DNA from: Bacteroidales bacterium
GTDB taxonomy: Bacteria; Bacteroidota; Bacteroidia; Bacteroidales; UBA1715
Direction: 5' to 3'
Assembly (NCBI GenBank): GCA_017516865.1
Contig: JAFXAU010000002.1
Coordinates: 16,648 to 80,647 of the forward strand
DNA: 64,000 nucleotides
This document shows, piece by piece, positions 32,956 to 40,382 of the stretch (the stretch's first letter is position 1; each line of letters starts with the position of its first letter). Made by a program: the position numbers and the translations under genes. The notes beneath the pieces were generated by a model, which had not been told where the DNA came from, did not search any database, and was given only the letters and a program-made list of their open reading frames with translations.

Positions 32956-33007
32956 AAGGATGCTGCACGCCACGTCCCTACCGGTTTCGGACGCATTCAA
33001 TGCGTCC
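32956..33007. repeat. GGACGCATTcAATGCGTCC palindrome and GGTAGGGACGTGG element
   Basis: A perfect 19-base palindrome (32989-33007) preceded by a half of the GTAGAGACGTG-type repeat. It lies between the two cotranscribed surface-protein genes and may lower read-through or stabilise the upstream message. Confidence 0.5.
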
Positions 33008-33016
33008 CTGCAATTT

Positions 33017-33487
33017 TTAATTCTTAACTATTTTAAATTTCTTCACTGATTTTCCTTCTGCTTTTACATCAAGAAAATACACGCCCGCTTTGTATGCACC
33101 CATTGAAATCTGCGTTTCAGAACCATTTATGGAACCTTTTGACATCAGTTTTGACGTGTTGTTGTAGAGTGCATACGTCATTTTTTTGAAGTCGCCACCG
33201 TTGATTTGCAGGTTCAGCACCTCGTTGGTCGGGTTCGGGAACGCACGCAATTGAATCTGAGTGATTTCGATGCCCGTTTCCTCAGTGATTACGTACGCTT
33301 GTTGCACGCCTTGCGACAGGCTTCCGTTTTCGTTCACCGCCGTTATATAGGCAGTTTGTCCCATCGAAAAGCTCACCGAGCCGTCGCCAGTGGCCTCGCC
33401 GCCAGCGCTTACGACCGAACTTTGGGCAAACGACGCAACCGACATCATCGCCGCCGTTGTCATTGTTGTTAAAATCCTTTTCATCAT
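33017..33487 (-). CDS. Small secreted protein with T9SS sorting domain
   Basis: A 156-residue protein. The ATG at 33487 gives a signal peptide MMKRILTTMTTAAMMSVASFAQ. After a short Gly/Ser-rich part (VVSAGGEATGDGSVSFSMGQ) and QGVQQAYVI, which is a common Bacteroidota motif, a complete Por secretion tail begins at LRAFPNPTNEVLNLQI and ends KKFKIVKN. There is almost no mature domain besides the sorting domain. It is 105 bases upstream of the giant adhesin in the same direction, so it might serve as its surface anchor partner. Confidence 0.8.
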   Translation of the reverse strand: MMKRILTTMTTAAMMSVASFAQSSVVSAGGEATGDGSVSFSMGQTAYITAVNENGSLSQGVQQAYVITEETGIEITQIQLRAFPNPTNEVLNLQINGGDFKKMTYALYNNTSKLMSKGSINGSETQISMGAYKAGVYFLDVKAEGKSVKKFKIVKN

Positions 33488-33530
33488 ACTTATTATATTT
33501 GTTACCATTTAACCATCAACCAACAAAAAA

Positions 33531-33559
33531 CGCCTTCCCCACACGCATGGAGAAAGCGC
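33531..33559 (-). terminator. Terminator-like hairpin in the leader of the T9SS/adhesin operon
   Basis: On the minus strand CGCTTTCTCC, loop ATGCGTGT, GGGGAAGGCG and then TTTTTT: a 10-bp stem with two G-U pairs. It lies 44 bases before the ATG at 33487, with no intact gene upstream for it to serve. Confidence 0.55.
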
Positions 33560-34023
33560 TTATATTAAAATTCATGAAATCAGCAAGGCGGATTTTACCC
33601 CCCCCATGTATTTAATTCGCTCATATTCAGTAAATTACAATATCCCATCGTCTGTATGTTTTTAAACCTATGAATTTGTGTTTAAAAATTAGTTTTACTA
33701 TGCTTAGCAAGCGGTACAAAATTATTTTTTTTATTTGGTGCAAAAAAAATAAAGGCAAATAATTTCACCCCACACCGCAAAGCCAATACCCATAAGGTTT
33801 TGCGGGAAAAAGAAACTCAATTTTTTGAATCGGTCAAATTAACAATTTACTGATATATAGCAAGTTGAATTTTTACAAAGGACAAAAAAGGATAGTTTCC
33901 ATCCATTTTTCATACGTAAACTGCTCTGTATCAATACGAAAAATTTTCTTAGGGGTGAAATTCGGAATCGGTCATATTCACAATCAACTAATACACAGTA
34001 GGTTACGAAGACAATATTTTCAC
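33560..34023. other. Gene-free AT-rich stretch
   Basis: No credible coding frame on either strand. It holds a run of nine C (33598-33606), long A/T runs, and two diverged copies of a ~37-base sequence starting TCGGTCA (about 33832 and 33970). No TAnnTTTG promoter for the minus-strand operon is obvious here. Confidence 0.4.
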
Positions 34024-34026
34024 ACA

Positions 34027-34055
34027 AAAAGTAGCCAACTTTCGTGGCAGCCTTT
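34027..34055 (-). terminator. Terminator after the KilA-N gene
   Basis: Minus strand reads AAAGGCTGCCACGAAAGTTGG then CTACTTTTTG; it is a weaker version of the hairpins at 27649 and 35045, with which it shares the lead-in sequence. Confidence 0.55.
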
Positions 34056-34074
34056 GAAACTCGCTTTACAGTTT

Positions 34075-34932
34075 TCACAAAATAGATTTTGGATTACCTT
34101 TTTGTAATTTTATTAAGGATAAATCCATTTGAGATATTGTTGTCAATTGTTTTATAACCGTCCGTCGCAACAATTCAAGACGTTTTTCCTGCTCAACACC
34201 CTGTTCAATTAAAATAGCATTATAACTTTCAAGATTAGCAAGTACCAGAAGTTGACTAATAGTCGCATAATCACGAATGTTTCCTTTTGCATTCGGATTA
34301 TCTTTTCTCCACTGCATGGCTGTTTTTCCAAACATTGCCACATTCAACATATCCGCTTCGTCTGCATACACATAATTTTTTTGTTCTATTGTCAACTCAG
34401 GTAATATCAGATTTTCTTTTATTGCACTGGTATGTATCTTGTAATTGAGTTTTGACAGTTCCCGGTTCAAATTCCAATTTAGCGACAACCGACTATTTTC
34501 ATCGGCTTTCAGTCGTTTATAGTCCTTTATTATGTACAGTTTAAATTCCGGAGAAAGCCAAGAGGCAAACTCCAATGCAATATCAGAGTGAGCGAAAATA
34601 CCTCCGCCATAGCGTCCTGACTTTGTTATTATGCCACTGCCGTTAAGTTCTTCATTCCATTTTTTAATAGAAAATGTAAATGCGTTGCTACCAACATCTT
34701 TTTTAAACGTATCGAAATCACTACGTTTAAAATCCATATTATGCAAACTCTCCCATAATCCTAAAAATTCAACAATATCGCGACTTCTAAGCCATGTGTG
34801 AATAGTAATTCTTGGATCCGAACTCCTATATTTTGCAATATCCGTAAGGGAAATAAACTCATTTTCAAAGTCTGTGGTGTAGATTCCAATTTCTATTCCT
34901 TGTGCGTGTAGTGTTTCTTTTCTCGCTTTCAT
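34075..34932 (-). CDS. KilA-N domain-containing protein
   Basis: A 285-residue protein with an intact KilA-N DNA-binding domain (FISLTDIAKYRSSDPRITIH, TWLRSRDIVEFLGLWESLHN, GIITKSGRYGGGIFAHSDIA). A conserved C-terminal domain follows (NYKIHTSAIKENL, YADEADMLNVAMFGKTAMQW, GNIRDYATISQLLVLANLES). Such genes derive from phage regulators and are common in Bacteroidales chromosomes. It is carried by the second copy of the 54-bp promoter block. Confidence 0.88.
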   Translation of the reverse strand: MKARKETLHAQGIEIGIYTTDFENEFISLTDIAKYRSSDPRITIHTWLRSRDIVEFLGLWESLHNMDFKRSDFDTFKKDVGSNAFTFSIKKWNEELNGSGIITKSGRYGGGIFAHSDIALEFASWLSPEFKLYIIKDYKRLKADENSRLSLNWNLNRELSKLNYKIHTSAIKENLILPELTIEQKNYVYADEADMLNVAMFGKTAMQWRKDNPNAKGNIRDYATISQLLVLANLESYNAILIEQGVEQEKRLELLRRTVIKQLTTISQMDLSLIKLQKGNPKSIL

Positions 34933-34964
34933 ATTAACTTCTTTTTTTCGTTAAAATGTATTTA

Positions 34965-35018
34965 ATCATTTGCATTAACCTTTTATAATTAGTTACAATG
35001 CAAAGATACGAGTTTTTT
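34965..35018 (-). promoter_or_regulatory. 54-bp promoter/start block, copy 2
   Basis: Identical to 28218-28271, with the -7 box at 35001-35008 (minus strand TATCTTTG). The copied ORF6N start codon now opens a 13-codon leader frame (MQMIKYILTKKRS) that stops just before the KilA-N ATG. Confidence 0.7.
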
Positions 35019-35044
35019 ATTCATGCCACCGCCATACACACAAA

Positions 35045-35071
35045 AAAGGCCACCACAACGTGGCAGCCTTT
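35045..35071 (-). terminator. Orphan intrinsic terminator
   Basis: AAAGGC...CCAC-aac-GTGG...GCCTTT with a minus-strand T-run. There is no intact gene upstream; it follows the adhesin-tail remnant at 35077-35125. Confidence 0.65.
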
Positions 35072-35076
35072 GAAAC

Positions 35077-35175
35077 TCGCTTTACTTTATTGTATTCCAC
35101 ATCTTTCACAAGATGGAGTATAACTATTTATTTTTGTTATCTGGGATAAACTTGATAAAACGAAAGTCATGCTAA
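35077..35175 (-). pseudogene. Remnant of an adhesin 3' end, preceded by a possible ORF6N tail
   Basis: The minus strand from 35125 reads LHLVKDVEYN and continues AATAAAGTAAA...GTTTCAAAGG. This aligns base by base with the end of the giant adhesin (VRLVKDAN, stop, AATAAAGTAAA...TTTCAAAGG at 28318-28370). Further upstream (35128-35175) FIKFIPDNKNK and a stop resembles GFVIPDNKE, the end of the ORF6N pseudogene, but this second match is short. Confidence 0.45.
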
Positions 35176-35180
35176 CAAAA

Positions 35181-35211
35181 TAATTGTGAATTATGCATTG
35201 AGCATTATTCA
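35181..35211. repeat. ATTGTGAATTATGCATTGAG intergenic string
   Basis: Member of the AATTATGAATTATG / GCATTGAGCATTA family of strings that sit at gene ends in this window. Confidence 0.4.
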
Positions 35212-36261
35212 TCATTTCCACTGTGAAGGACTCAAACCTGTTTCGTTCTTGAAATTTCTGCGAAACGACTCGATGCTTGAGAATCCTGCCATAGACGCAA
35301 CGTCGGCAATAGAGTATGTGCCCTCGTGTAGAAGGTTTTGAGCATACATCACTCGATAATGGTTCACATAATCGGAAAACGTTCCGCCGTAGTGCTTGTT
35401 TATCGACTCCGAAACATACGTTCGGTTGCTTCCTACCGCCGTGGCAAGTTCATTTATGTTAAATCCCTGTTGCAGAAACAGTTGTTGTTCTTTCATAACT
35501 GTCTCTATCGACGAGAACAGATAGTCTTCCTGTTCGTCGGTTCCGTTTCCGCTTCCGTTGGCGTCGAGGTTGAACTGTTCAACCTTGAACGTGTATTTGC
35601 TTCCCACATAGCCAAATGCCATTGTGAGAATTGTATATACAAGCGACGGCACACAAAGTACAAATGAACCAATGAACCATTCCCGTCCGAGTACCGACAG
35701 AATCACCGAACAGATTGCCGCCAAAAAATACAAGAGCGATATCATTATGGTACTTTTCACCGTCTTGTCGTCGATTGACGAATAGAAGTTACGAATCTTC
35801 AAATCATAATTGTAGAGTCTTCGAAACGAGAGAATGCCCACCACAACCAGCTGACTTACCCGAATGATGCCGGCCAAGAAGTCTCCTTGCTGTCGGGGCA
35901 AATCGTAAACATATCCCACCAGAACGAACAAAAACATACACAAGGGCGGTGCATAGAGGAGTGAAAACTGCTTGAGAGTCGGTTTCAAACCGTCGGTCAG
36001 GCGAAAAACGTATAAATAATACGTCGGGAAAATTGAAGTGGAGCAGAAAAAGTAGAGCAAATCCCACGCCGTGTAGTGCGTACACAAAGCACTGTTGTAA
36101 TAAATTGCGTGGCACAGGAACAATCCTGAATCAATCAACATAAAGAGGAACAATGTCTTTTGGGCATTATCGCGGTCCCGTAGATGTATTCCGAGATAAA
36201 TTGTCCAAAAAAGACAGGCACAGAACGGCAGAACTTTAAATAATTCGTCAATCAATTCCAT
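35212..36261 (-). CDS. AraC family transcriptional regulator with seven N-terminal transmembrane helices
   Basis: A 349-residue protein. Seven hydrophobic segments span residues ~8-230 (for example LLYAPPLCMFLFVLVGYVYD and FVLCVPSLVYTILTMAFGYV). The C-terminal AraC helix-turn-helix pair is at ~262-349 (FNINELATAVGSNRTYVSES, YSIADVASMAGFSSIESFRR, TGLSPSQW). Such membrane-bound regulators are frequent in Bacteroidetes and probably sense an envelope or small-molecule signal. The fatty-acid-type operon diverges from it, a possible target. Confidence 0.88.
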   Translation of the reverse strand: MELIDELFKVLPFCACLFWTIYLGIHLRDRDNAQKTLFLFMLIDSGLFLCHAIYYNSALCTHYTAWDLLYFFCSTSIFPTYYLYVFRLTDGLKPTLKQFSLLYAPPLCMFLFVLVGYVYDLPRQQGDFLAGIIRVSQLVVVGILSFRRLYNYDLKIRNFYSSIDDKTVKSTIMISLLYFLAAICSVILSVLGREWFIGSFVLCVPSLVYTILTMAFGYVGSKYTFKVEQFNLDANGSGNGTDEQEDYLFSSIETVMKEQQLFLQQGFNINELATAVGSNRTYVSESINKHYGGTFSDYVNHYRVMYAQNLLHEGTYSIADVASMAGFSSIESFRRNFKNETGLSPSQWK

Positions 36262-36441
36262 AATGAAAAATTTAAATGCTCGTATTCAACACATTAAAAG
36301 CACCAATTGTTTTTAGTTTTGCGTTTGCAATGATAAGGAATTTTTTCAGAACAAAGTTTATTTTGACGGCACAAACAGAAGAATTTCGATGTATTTCGCC
36401 CCATTATTTCGCAAAACACCCCCATTTTCTATTTTTTTGCG

Positions 36442-36449
36442 TATCTTCG
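36442..36449 (+). promoter_or_regulatory. Possible -7 box TATCTTCG for the acyl-ligase operon
   Basis: One mismatch to TAnnTTTG; the ATG follows 79 bases later. The 36262-36528 gap between divergent genes otherwise shows AT-rich DNA with no gene. Confidence 0.35.
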
Positions 36450-36528
36450 TCGGTGTATGAAACATTTATTTGTACATAAAAATGTTTTGGGCGAAATTTG
36501 TGTGTTTTTAAAATTTAACATTATAGAT

Positions 36529-38022
36529 ATGAGTAATTATTTTTATGATTTAATCCCGAAAGAGGAACTTGAGCAATTGTCGTACATTCCGACAATTCCT
36601 GAATTTTTACAATGGATAGAGCAAAAATGGGCCGACCGTCCGGCATTGTCCGACACAGTCGTTACGTACACATATAAAGAAATGTGTGAACGCATAGCCC
36701 GCCGCCGTGCTTTTTTGAACGGTCTGGGACTTCAGAAAGGTGACAAAGTAGCTATATTTGAAAAAACATCTATCGACGCAGTTGAAATGTTTTTGGCAGC
36801 AACATCTGCCGGCTACATTGCTATAAATCTTCCTGCTCAATTGCCAGAACAGGCTTTGGTGGGCAGTTGCATGAAATTCAACGTAAAAGTGTTGGTTGCC
36901 CGCGATGAATTTCTTCCAATGGCGGAAAAAGCCTCTTGCAAGGTTGTCTCATCTAAATCTATTGCCGACGAAGCCGCTCCTGTTGCCGTTGTCGACAAAA
37001 ACGAACCTGCCGCTATTTTCTTTACCGGTGGAACAACCGGTGCTCCGAAAGGTGCAATTCTTCCTCACCGAGCTATAATGCGAGGAAGTTTCAACGCATG
37101 TTTCGCCACTGGCAGTCAATTGTGCGGTCACCGCGAAATCTGCCTTTTGCCGCTTAGCCACGTGTTCGGACTTATTTACAGCACAATGGGTGCGTTCTAC
37201 ACAGGTGCATTGTGGTTCTCGGCAGAAGATATGAAAGCAACTATAGGGAAATTGCCACAAATTAAACCGACGAAGTTGGTTCTTGTTCCTGGCTTGTGCG
37301 AAATTTTATTGGGACTGGTAAGAATGTACGGACCTCAGTTCCTTGGCGGTCAACTTAAAATCGTTATTTCCGGTGCTGCAAACGTACCACCGAAGTTGAT
37401 CAAAGAATTTGACGAAATCGGCGTAAATCTCCTATTCGGATATGGTATGACGGAAGGTGCAAACCTTACGACAGGAAATGCCGACGTACACGAAAAATCT
37501 ACAGCTGTCGGAAAAGTTTATCCAGAACAAGATGTAAAAATAGTTGACGGAGAATTATGGATAAAAGGCGACAATGTATTCCTCGGCTACTATGGCAACG
37601 AAGAAGAAACAGCCAAAACATTGACACCCGACGGCTGGTTGAAGACTGGCGACCTTGCCCGTATTGACGAAGACGGATTTGTATACATTGTCGGTAGAAT
37701 TAAAAACATTATTGTACTGGCAAGCGGCGAAAACATAAGCCCCGAAAGCATAGAAGAGCCTTTCTACAAATCTCCATTCCTTCGCGACTGTTTGGTAAAA
37801 GAAGAATTTCAAGACGGAAACCCAATTATCGCAATAGAAATTCTACCACGTATGGAAATGTTCGAAGGCAAAGATTGGAGCGAAGTTGAGGCATATTTCA
37901 AAAAATTAGTCGAAGAAATAAATGCGACACTTCCAACAACTCATAGAATCATGAAGATTACGGTGAGAAAAGAAGATTTCGCCCGTACAGGCGCATTGAA
38001 AGTTGCACGAAACAAAAACTAA
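36529..38022 (+). CDS. AMP-dependent synthetase/ligase (acyl-activating enzyme)
   Basis: A 497-residue adenylate-forming enzyme. The AMP-binding motif is FFTGGTTGAPKGAIL, followed by LLFGYGMTEGANLT, GWLKTGDLARIDEDGF and GRIKNIIVLASGENISPESI; the C-terminal ALKVARN carries the catalytic Lys region. The ATG at 36529 (MSNYFYDLIP) is preferred over an upstream one because the family starts there. An acyl carrier protein gene follows after one base, so it probably activates a fatty acid and loads it on that carrier. Confidence 0.9.
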   Translation: MSNYFYDLIPKEELEQLSYIPTIPEFLQWIEQKWADRPALSDTVVTYTYKEMCERIARRRAFLNGLGLQKGDKVAIFEKTSIDAVEMFLAATSAGYIAINLPAQLPEQALVGSCMKFNVKVLVARDEFLPMAEKASCKVVSSKSIADEAAPVAVVDKNEPAAIFFTGGTTGAPKGAILPHRAIMRGSFNACFATGSQLCGHREICLLPLSHVFGLIYSTMGAFYTGALWFSAEDMKATIGKLPQIKPTKLVLVPGLCEILLGLVRMYGPQFLGGQLKIVISGAANVPPKLIKEFDEIGVNLLFGYGMTEGANLTTGNADVHEKSTAVGKVYPEQDVKIVDGELWIKGDNVFLGYYGNEEETAKTLTPDGWLKTGDLARIDEDGFVYIVGRIKNIIVLASGENISPESIEEPFYKSPFLRDCLVKEEFQDGNPIIAIEILPRMEMFEGKDWSEVEAYFKKLVEEINATLPTTHRIMKITVRKEDFARTGALKVARNKN

Positions 38023-38023
38023 T

Positions 38024-38260
38024 ATGACACAGGAAGAAATTTTTGCGGGACTCAAAGAAGTCCTTTTACAGGTAAAACCGAATATGGATTTGTCGAACGT
38101 AGGACGAGAATCGTCGTTAATCAACGATTTGGGCATAGACTCTTTGTCAATGTTGCTCATCAGCCTCGGCTGCGAAACTAAATTCGACATGAAATTTTCG
38201 AACGACAAGCCATTCCTGACTGTCGGTGAAGTGATTGACTATATTGCGGCACAAAAGTAG
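38024..38260 (+). CDS. Acyl carrier protein
   Basis: A 78-residue acidic four-helix protein with the phosphopantetheine attachment motif LGIDSLSML (Ser at ~43). The start after the ligase stop gives MTQEEIFAGL. It differs from a housekeeping AcpP (for example DSL followed by SMLL) and is embedded in an activation/transfer operon, so it is likely a specialised carrier that receives acyl groups from the ligase and gives them to the acyltransferase downstream. Confidence 0.88.
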   Translation: MTQEEIFAGLKEVLLQVKPNMDLSNVGRESSLINDLGIDSLSMLLISLGCETKFDMKFSNDKPFLTVGEVIDYIAAQK

Positions 38261-38269
38261 CATTCAGAA

Positions 38270-38899
38270 ATGAAATCAATTGGAGATTCAATACTTTCGG
38301 CTATAATTGCTTTCTTGGTACGAGTAAGCTTTTGGCCGAAAGTTTTTTTTGTTGACAAGGAACAACAAGATTTGAAACTGAAAGAGCCGTCGATTTTGGT
38401 CTGCAATCACCGCAGCCATTTGGACGGACCTGTTCTAAACACAGTTTTTCGTAAGGAAACCATACATTCTTTGGCGGCAAAAGACAGATTTGAACAGAAA
38501 ACATTCGGATTTTTCCTGCGCCACACAAACTGCATTCCTATCGACAGACAAAAAGCCGATACAAGTTGGATTTACCAGTCGTTGCAAATTTTAAACGTAC
38601 AAAAGGAAAACATTGCAATTTATCCAGAAGGACGACATGCCGAGCCACGAAAACTGCTTCCGTTTCATTCGGGAGTTTCGTTGCTGGCAGTTATGGCAAA
38701 AGCACCGATTGTGATGGTTTACATGGACAGTCCTCACCGCTTTGGCAGGCGGACAAAATTACTTGTTGCTCCGCCATACAGAATCGAGATTCCGCCAACA
38801 GGTATTACGGCCGATTTTGCCGAAGAACAGACAAAACTGCTCCAGAAAAAAATGGAAGACTTGATGAATCAGTTCTACAGCAAGATAGAAAATTCGTAA
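38270..38899 (+). CDS. PlsC-like lysophospholipid acyltransferase family protein
   Basis: A 209-residue membrane-associated acyltransferase. The catalytic H-x4-D box is CNHRSHLDGP and the acceptor-binding motif is IYPEGRHAEP; an N-terminal hydrophobic segment (SILSAIIAFLVRVSFW) anchors it to the membrane. It lies 9 bases after the ACP gene. It probably transfers an acyl chain from that ACP to a lysolipid or other acceptor. Confidence 0.88.
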   Translation: MKSIGDSILSAIIAFLVRVSFWPKVFFVDKEQQDLKLKEPSILVCNHRSHLDGPVLNTVFRKETIHSLAAKDRFEQKTFGFFLRHTNCIPIDRQKADTSWIYQSLQILNVQKENIAIYPEGRHAEPRKLLPFHSGVSLLAVMAKAPIVMVYMDSPHRFGRRTKLLVAPPYRIEIPPTGITADFAEEQTKLLQKKMEDLMNQFYSKIENS

Positions 38900-39061
38900 A
38901 TTGTTTTTTCTTTAAGCGACAACAAACCTTATCTTCCTATACTCGATAAACGAGTAGAGTCTTCTTCGTTATTGAAGCACGCTTTATAAACTCACCTACG
39001 GATATAATGTTAGGGGCTGTCATATAATAAAAACAAAGGATCAACTCCTCTGTTGTAAAAT

Positions 39062-39406
39062 TTATTTTACGGTTGCCGTATCAGGTATTTCCCTTGTTTT
39101 GAAATAGCCTTCGGGATATTGATAAATGCGTTCTATTGCCAACGAATCGCCATACCATACAGCTTTTACAGTGTATGGGATGTTGTCATTAAACGTCCAC
39201 CGTTCGGGTACAACAACTAACGAGTCGTATGAGAACCCGTCGCTTGCGGTTACCGTAACATAATAATATTCGAGTTCCGACGCCTTTTCTCGTGCAACCT
39301 CAAGTTTCTGTTCCGATTGTTCCTGCGGAAAAACAGGTTCTTCTTTGCTACATGCACACACCAAGCCTGTCGACAACAGTGCGAGAAAAAAAATGTTCTT
39401 TTTCAT
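39062..39406 (-). CDS. Small lipoprotein
   Basis: A 114-residue lipoprotein (MKKNIFFLALLSTGLVCACS, lipobox LVCAC). The ATG at 39406 is decided by a GGAGGT 7 bases before it; the upstream ATG at 39418 overlaps that site. The mature part has a short helix (EQSEQKLEVAREKASELEY) and a beta region. No family recognised. A small ACTCG/CGAGT hairpin lies at 38940-38954 after the neighbouring gene. Confidence 0.7.
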   Translation of the reverse strand: MKKNIFFLALLSTGLVCACSKEEPVFPQEQSEQKLEVAREKASELEYYYVTVTASDGFSYDSLVVVPERWTFNDNIPYTVKAVWYGDSLAIERIYQYPEGYFKTREIPDTATVK

Positions 39407-39468
39407 AATTACCTCCATTTTATTGATGAATTAGTAAACTTAAGAGATACGAGCAAAAAATCTTTTCT

Positions 39469-40272
39469 TCATAGGTCATTGGTGTATTTATGTGCATCAA
39501 GAAAAATCTTTGTACATTCACCTTTAGTAACAGAAAATGTCCCTTTTACTCCCATTCGATATGTTGGACTAATACCAAAAAACGCATAAAAAGAATGTTC
39601 ACCTTCTGACATTGGAATATTCAACACCGACGCATCTGTTTCGTAATCATCTGCTGGAGGTTCAATCGTTTGTTCCTCAGCGCCTAATAGAATCTGAGAC
39701 ATATAATAATCCGCTGTTGTTAAAGCCCCTACAAATGTACTATCGACAAAAACTGTGGTGACTAAAAAAGCGGGGGTATTTATTACTGCATGAGCATTTG
39801 TGTAAAAAATCACATTCCCGTCGTTCTCCTTTGATTTTGGTGATTCCTTTACTTTTACATATTGTACCTCTTCTGTCATATACGTAACAGAGACACCCTC
39901 AAATCCCCCAATCACCATAACATCTTTTCCTTTAGAAGAGTAGTTAAAGGTCTTGCTTTCACCGTCTTTAGTAAATGTAATTTTCCCGTTTTCTATGCTG
40001 TATGCCCAGCCGTCTAACGTAGAATGTTTGTAGCAAACACCGTTTTTGAACAATAACGTATCAACTATGCCAGATTTTCTTGGATCCTCCAAATTCAAGG
40101 ATGGATTTTGCACCCATAGAGAACCTTCGTCTTCCTCACTGCCAGATTTAATTGTGTACTCTACATATTCTTCGAAAGACGATATTTTTTTGCTATCTTC
40201 CGGCTTTGCTTCATCTTTGTCGCACGAAATCATACAAGCACACGCAGATAATAACAACAAAATCTTTTTCAT
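39469..40272 (-). CDS. Hypothetical lipoprotein
   Basis: A 267-residue lipoprotein starting at MKKILLLLSACACMISC (lipobox CMISC, then DKDEAKPEDS). The longer frame upstream is Phe-rich and unlikely. The mature part has an acidic N-terminal segment and beta-rich sequence (GWAYSIENGKITFTKDGE, MGVKGTFSVTKGECTKIFLD) without a family I can name. It may be cotranscribed with the smaller lipoprotein 62 bases downstream. Confidence 0.7.
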   Translation of the reverse strand: MKKILLLLSACACMISCDKDEAKPEDSKKISSFEEYVEYTIKSGSEEDEGSLWVQNPSLNLEDPRKSGIVDTLLFKNGVCYKHSTLDGWAYSIENGKITFTKDGESKTFNYSSKGKDVMVIGGFEGVSVTYMTEEVQYVKVKESPKSKENDGNVIFYTNAHAVINTPAFLVTTVFVDSTFVGALTTADYYMSQILLGAEEQTIEPPADDYETDASVLNIPMSEGEHSFYAFFGISPTYRMGVKGTFSVTKGECTKIFLDAHKYTNDL

Positions 40273-40382
40273 AATATTTATTTTTTCGCAATTGTAAAAA
40301 AAAAAAAATACATTCCAAATAAAAATTAAATTTTTTATCAAGGATTTTTATCATTACCTGATGTTGTTACGTTTGAATTGCA

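Noticed and set aside
33839..34107. Overlapping open frames on both strands near the KilA-N terminator
   Set aside because: No start signals, no conserved pattern, and they run through the terminator hairpin.
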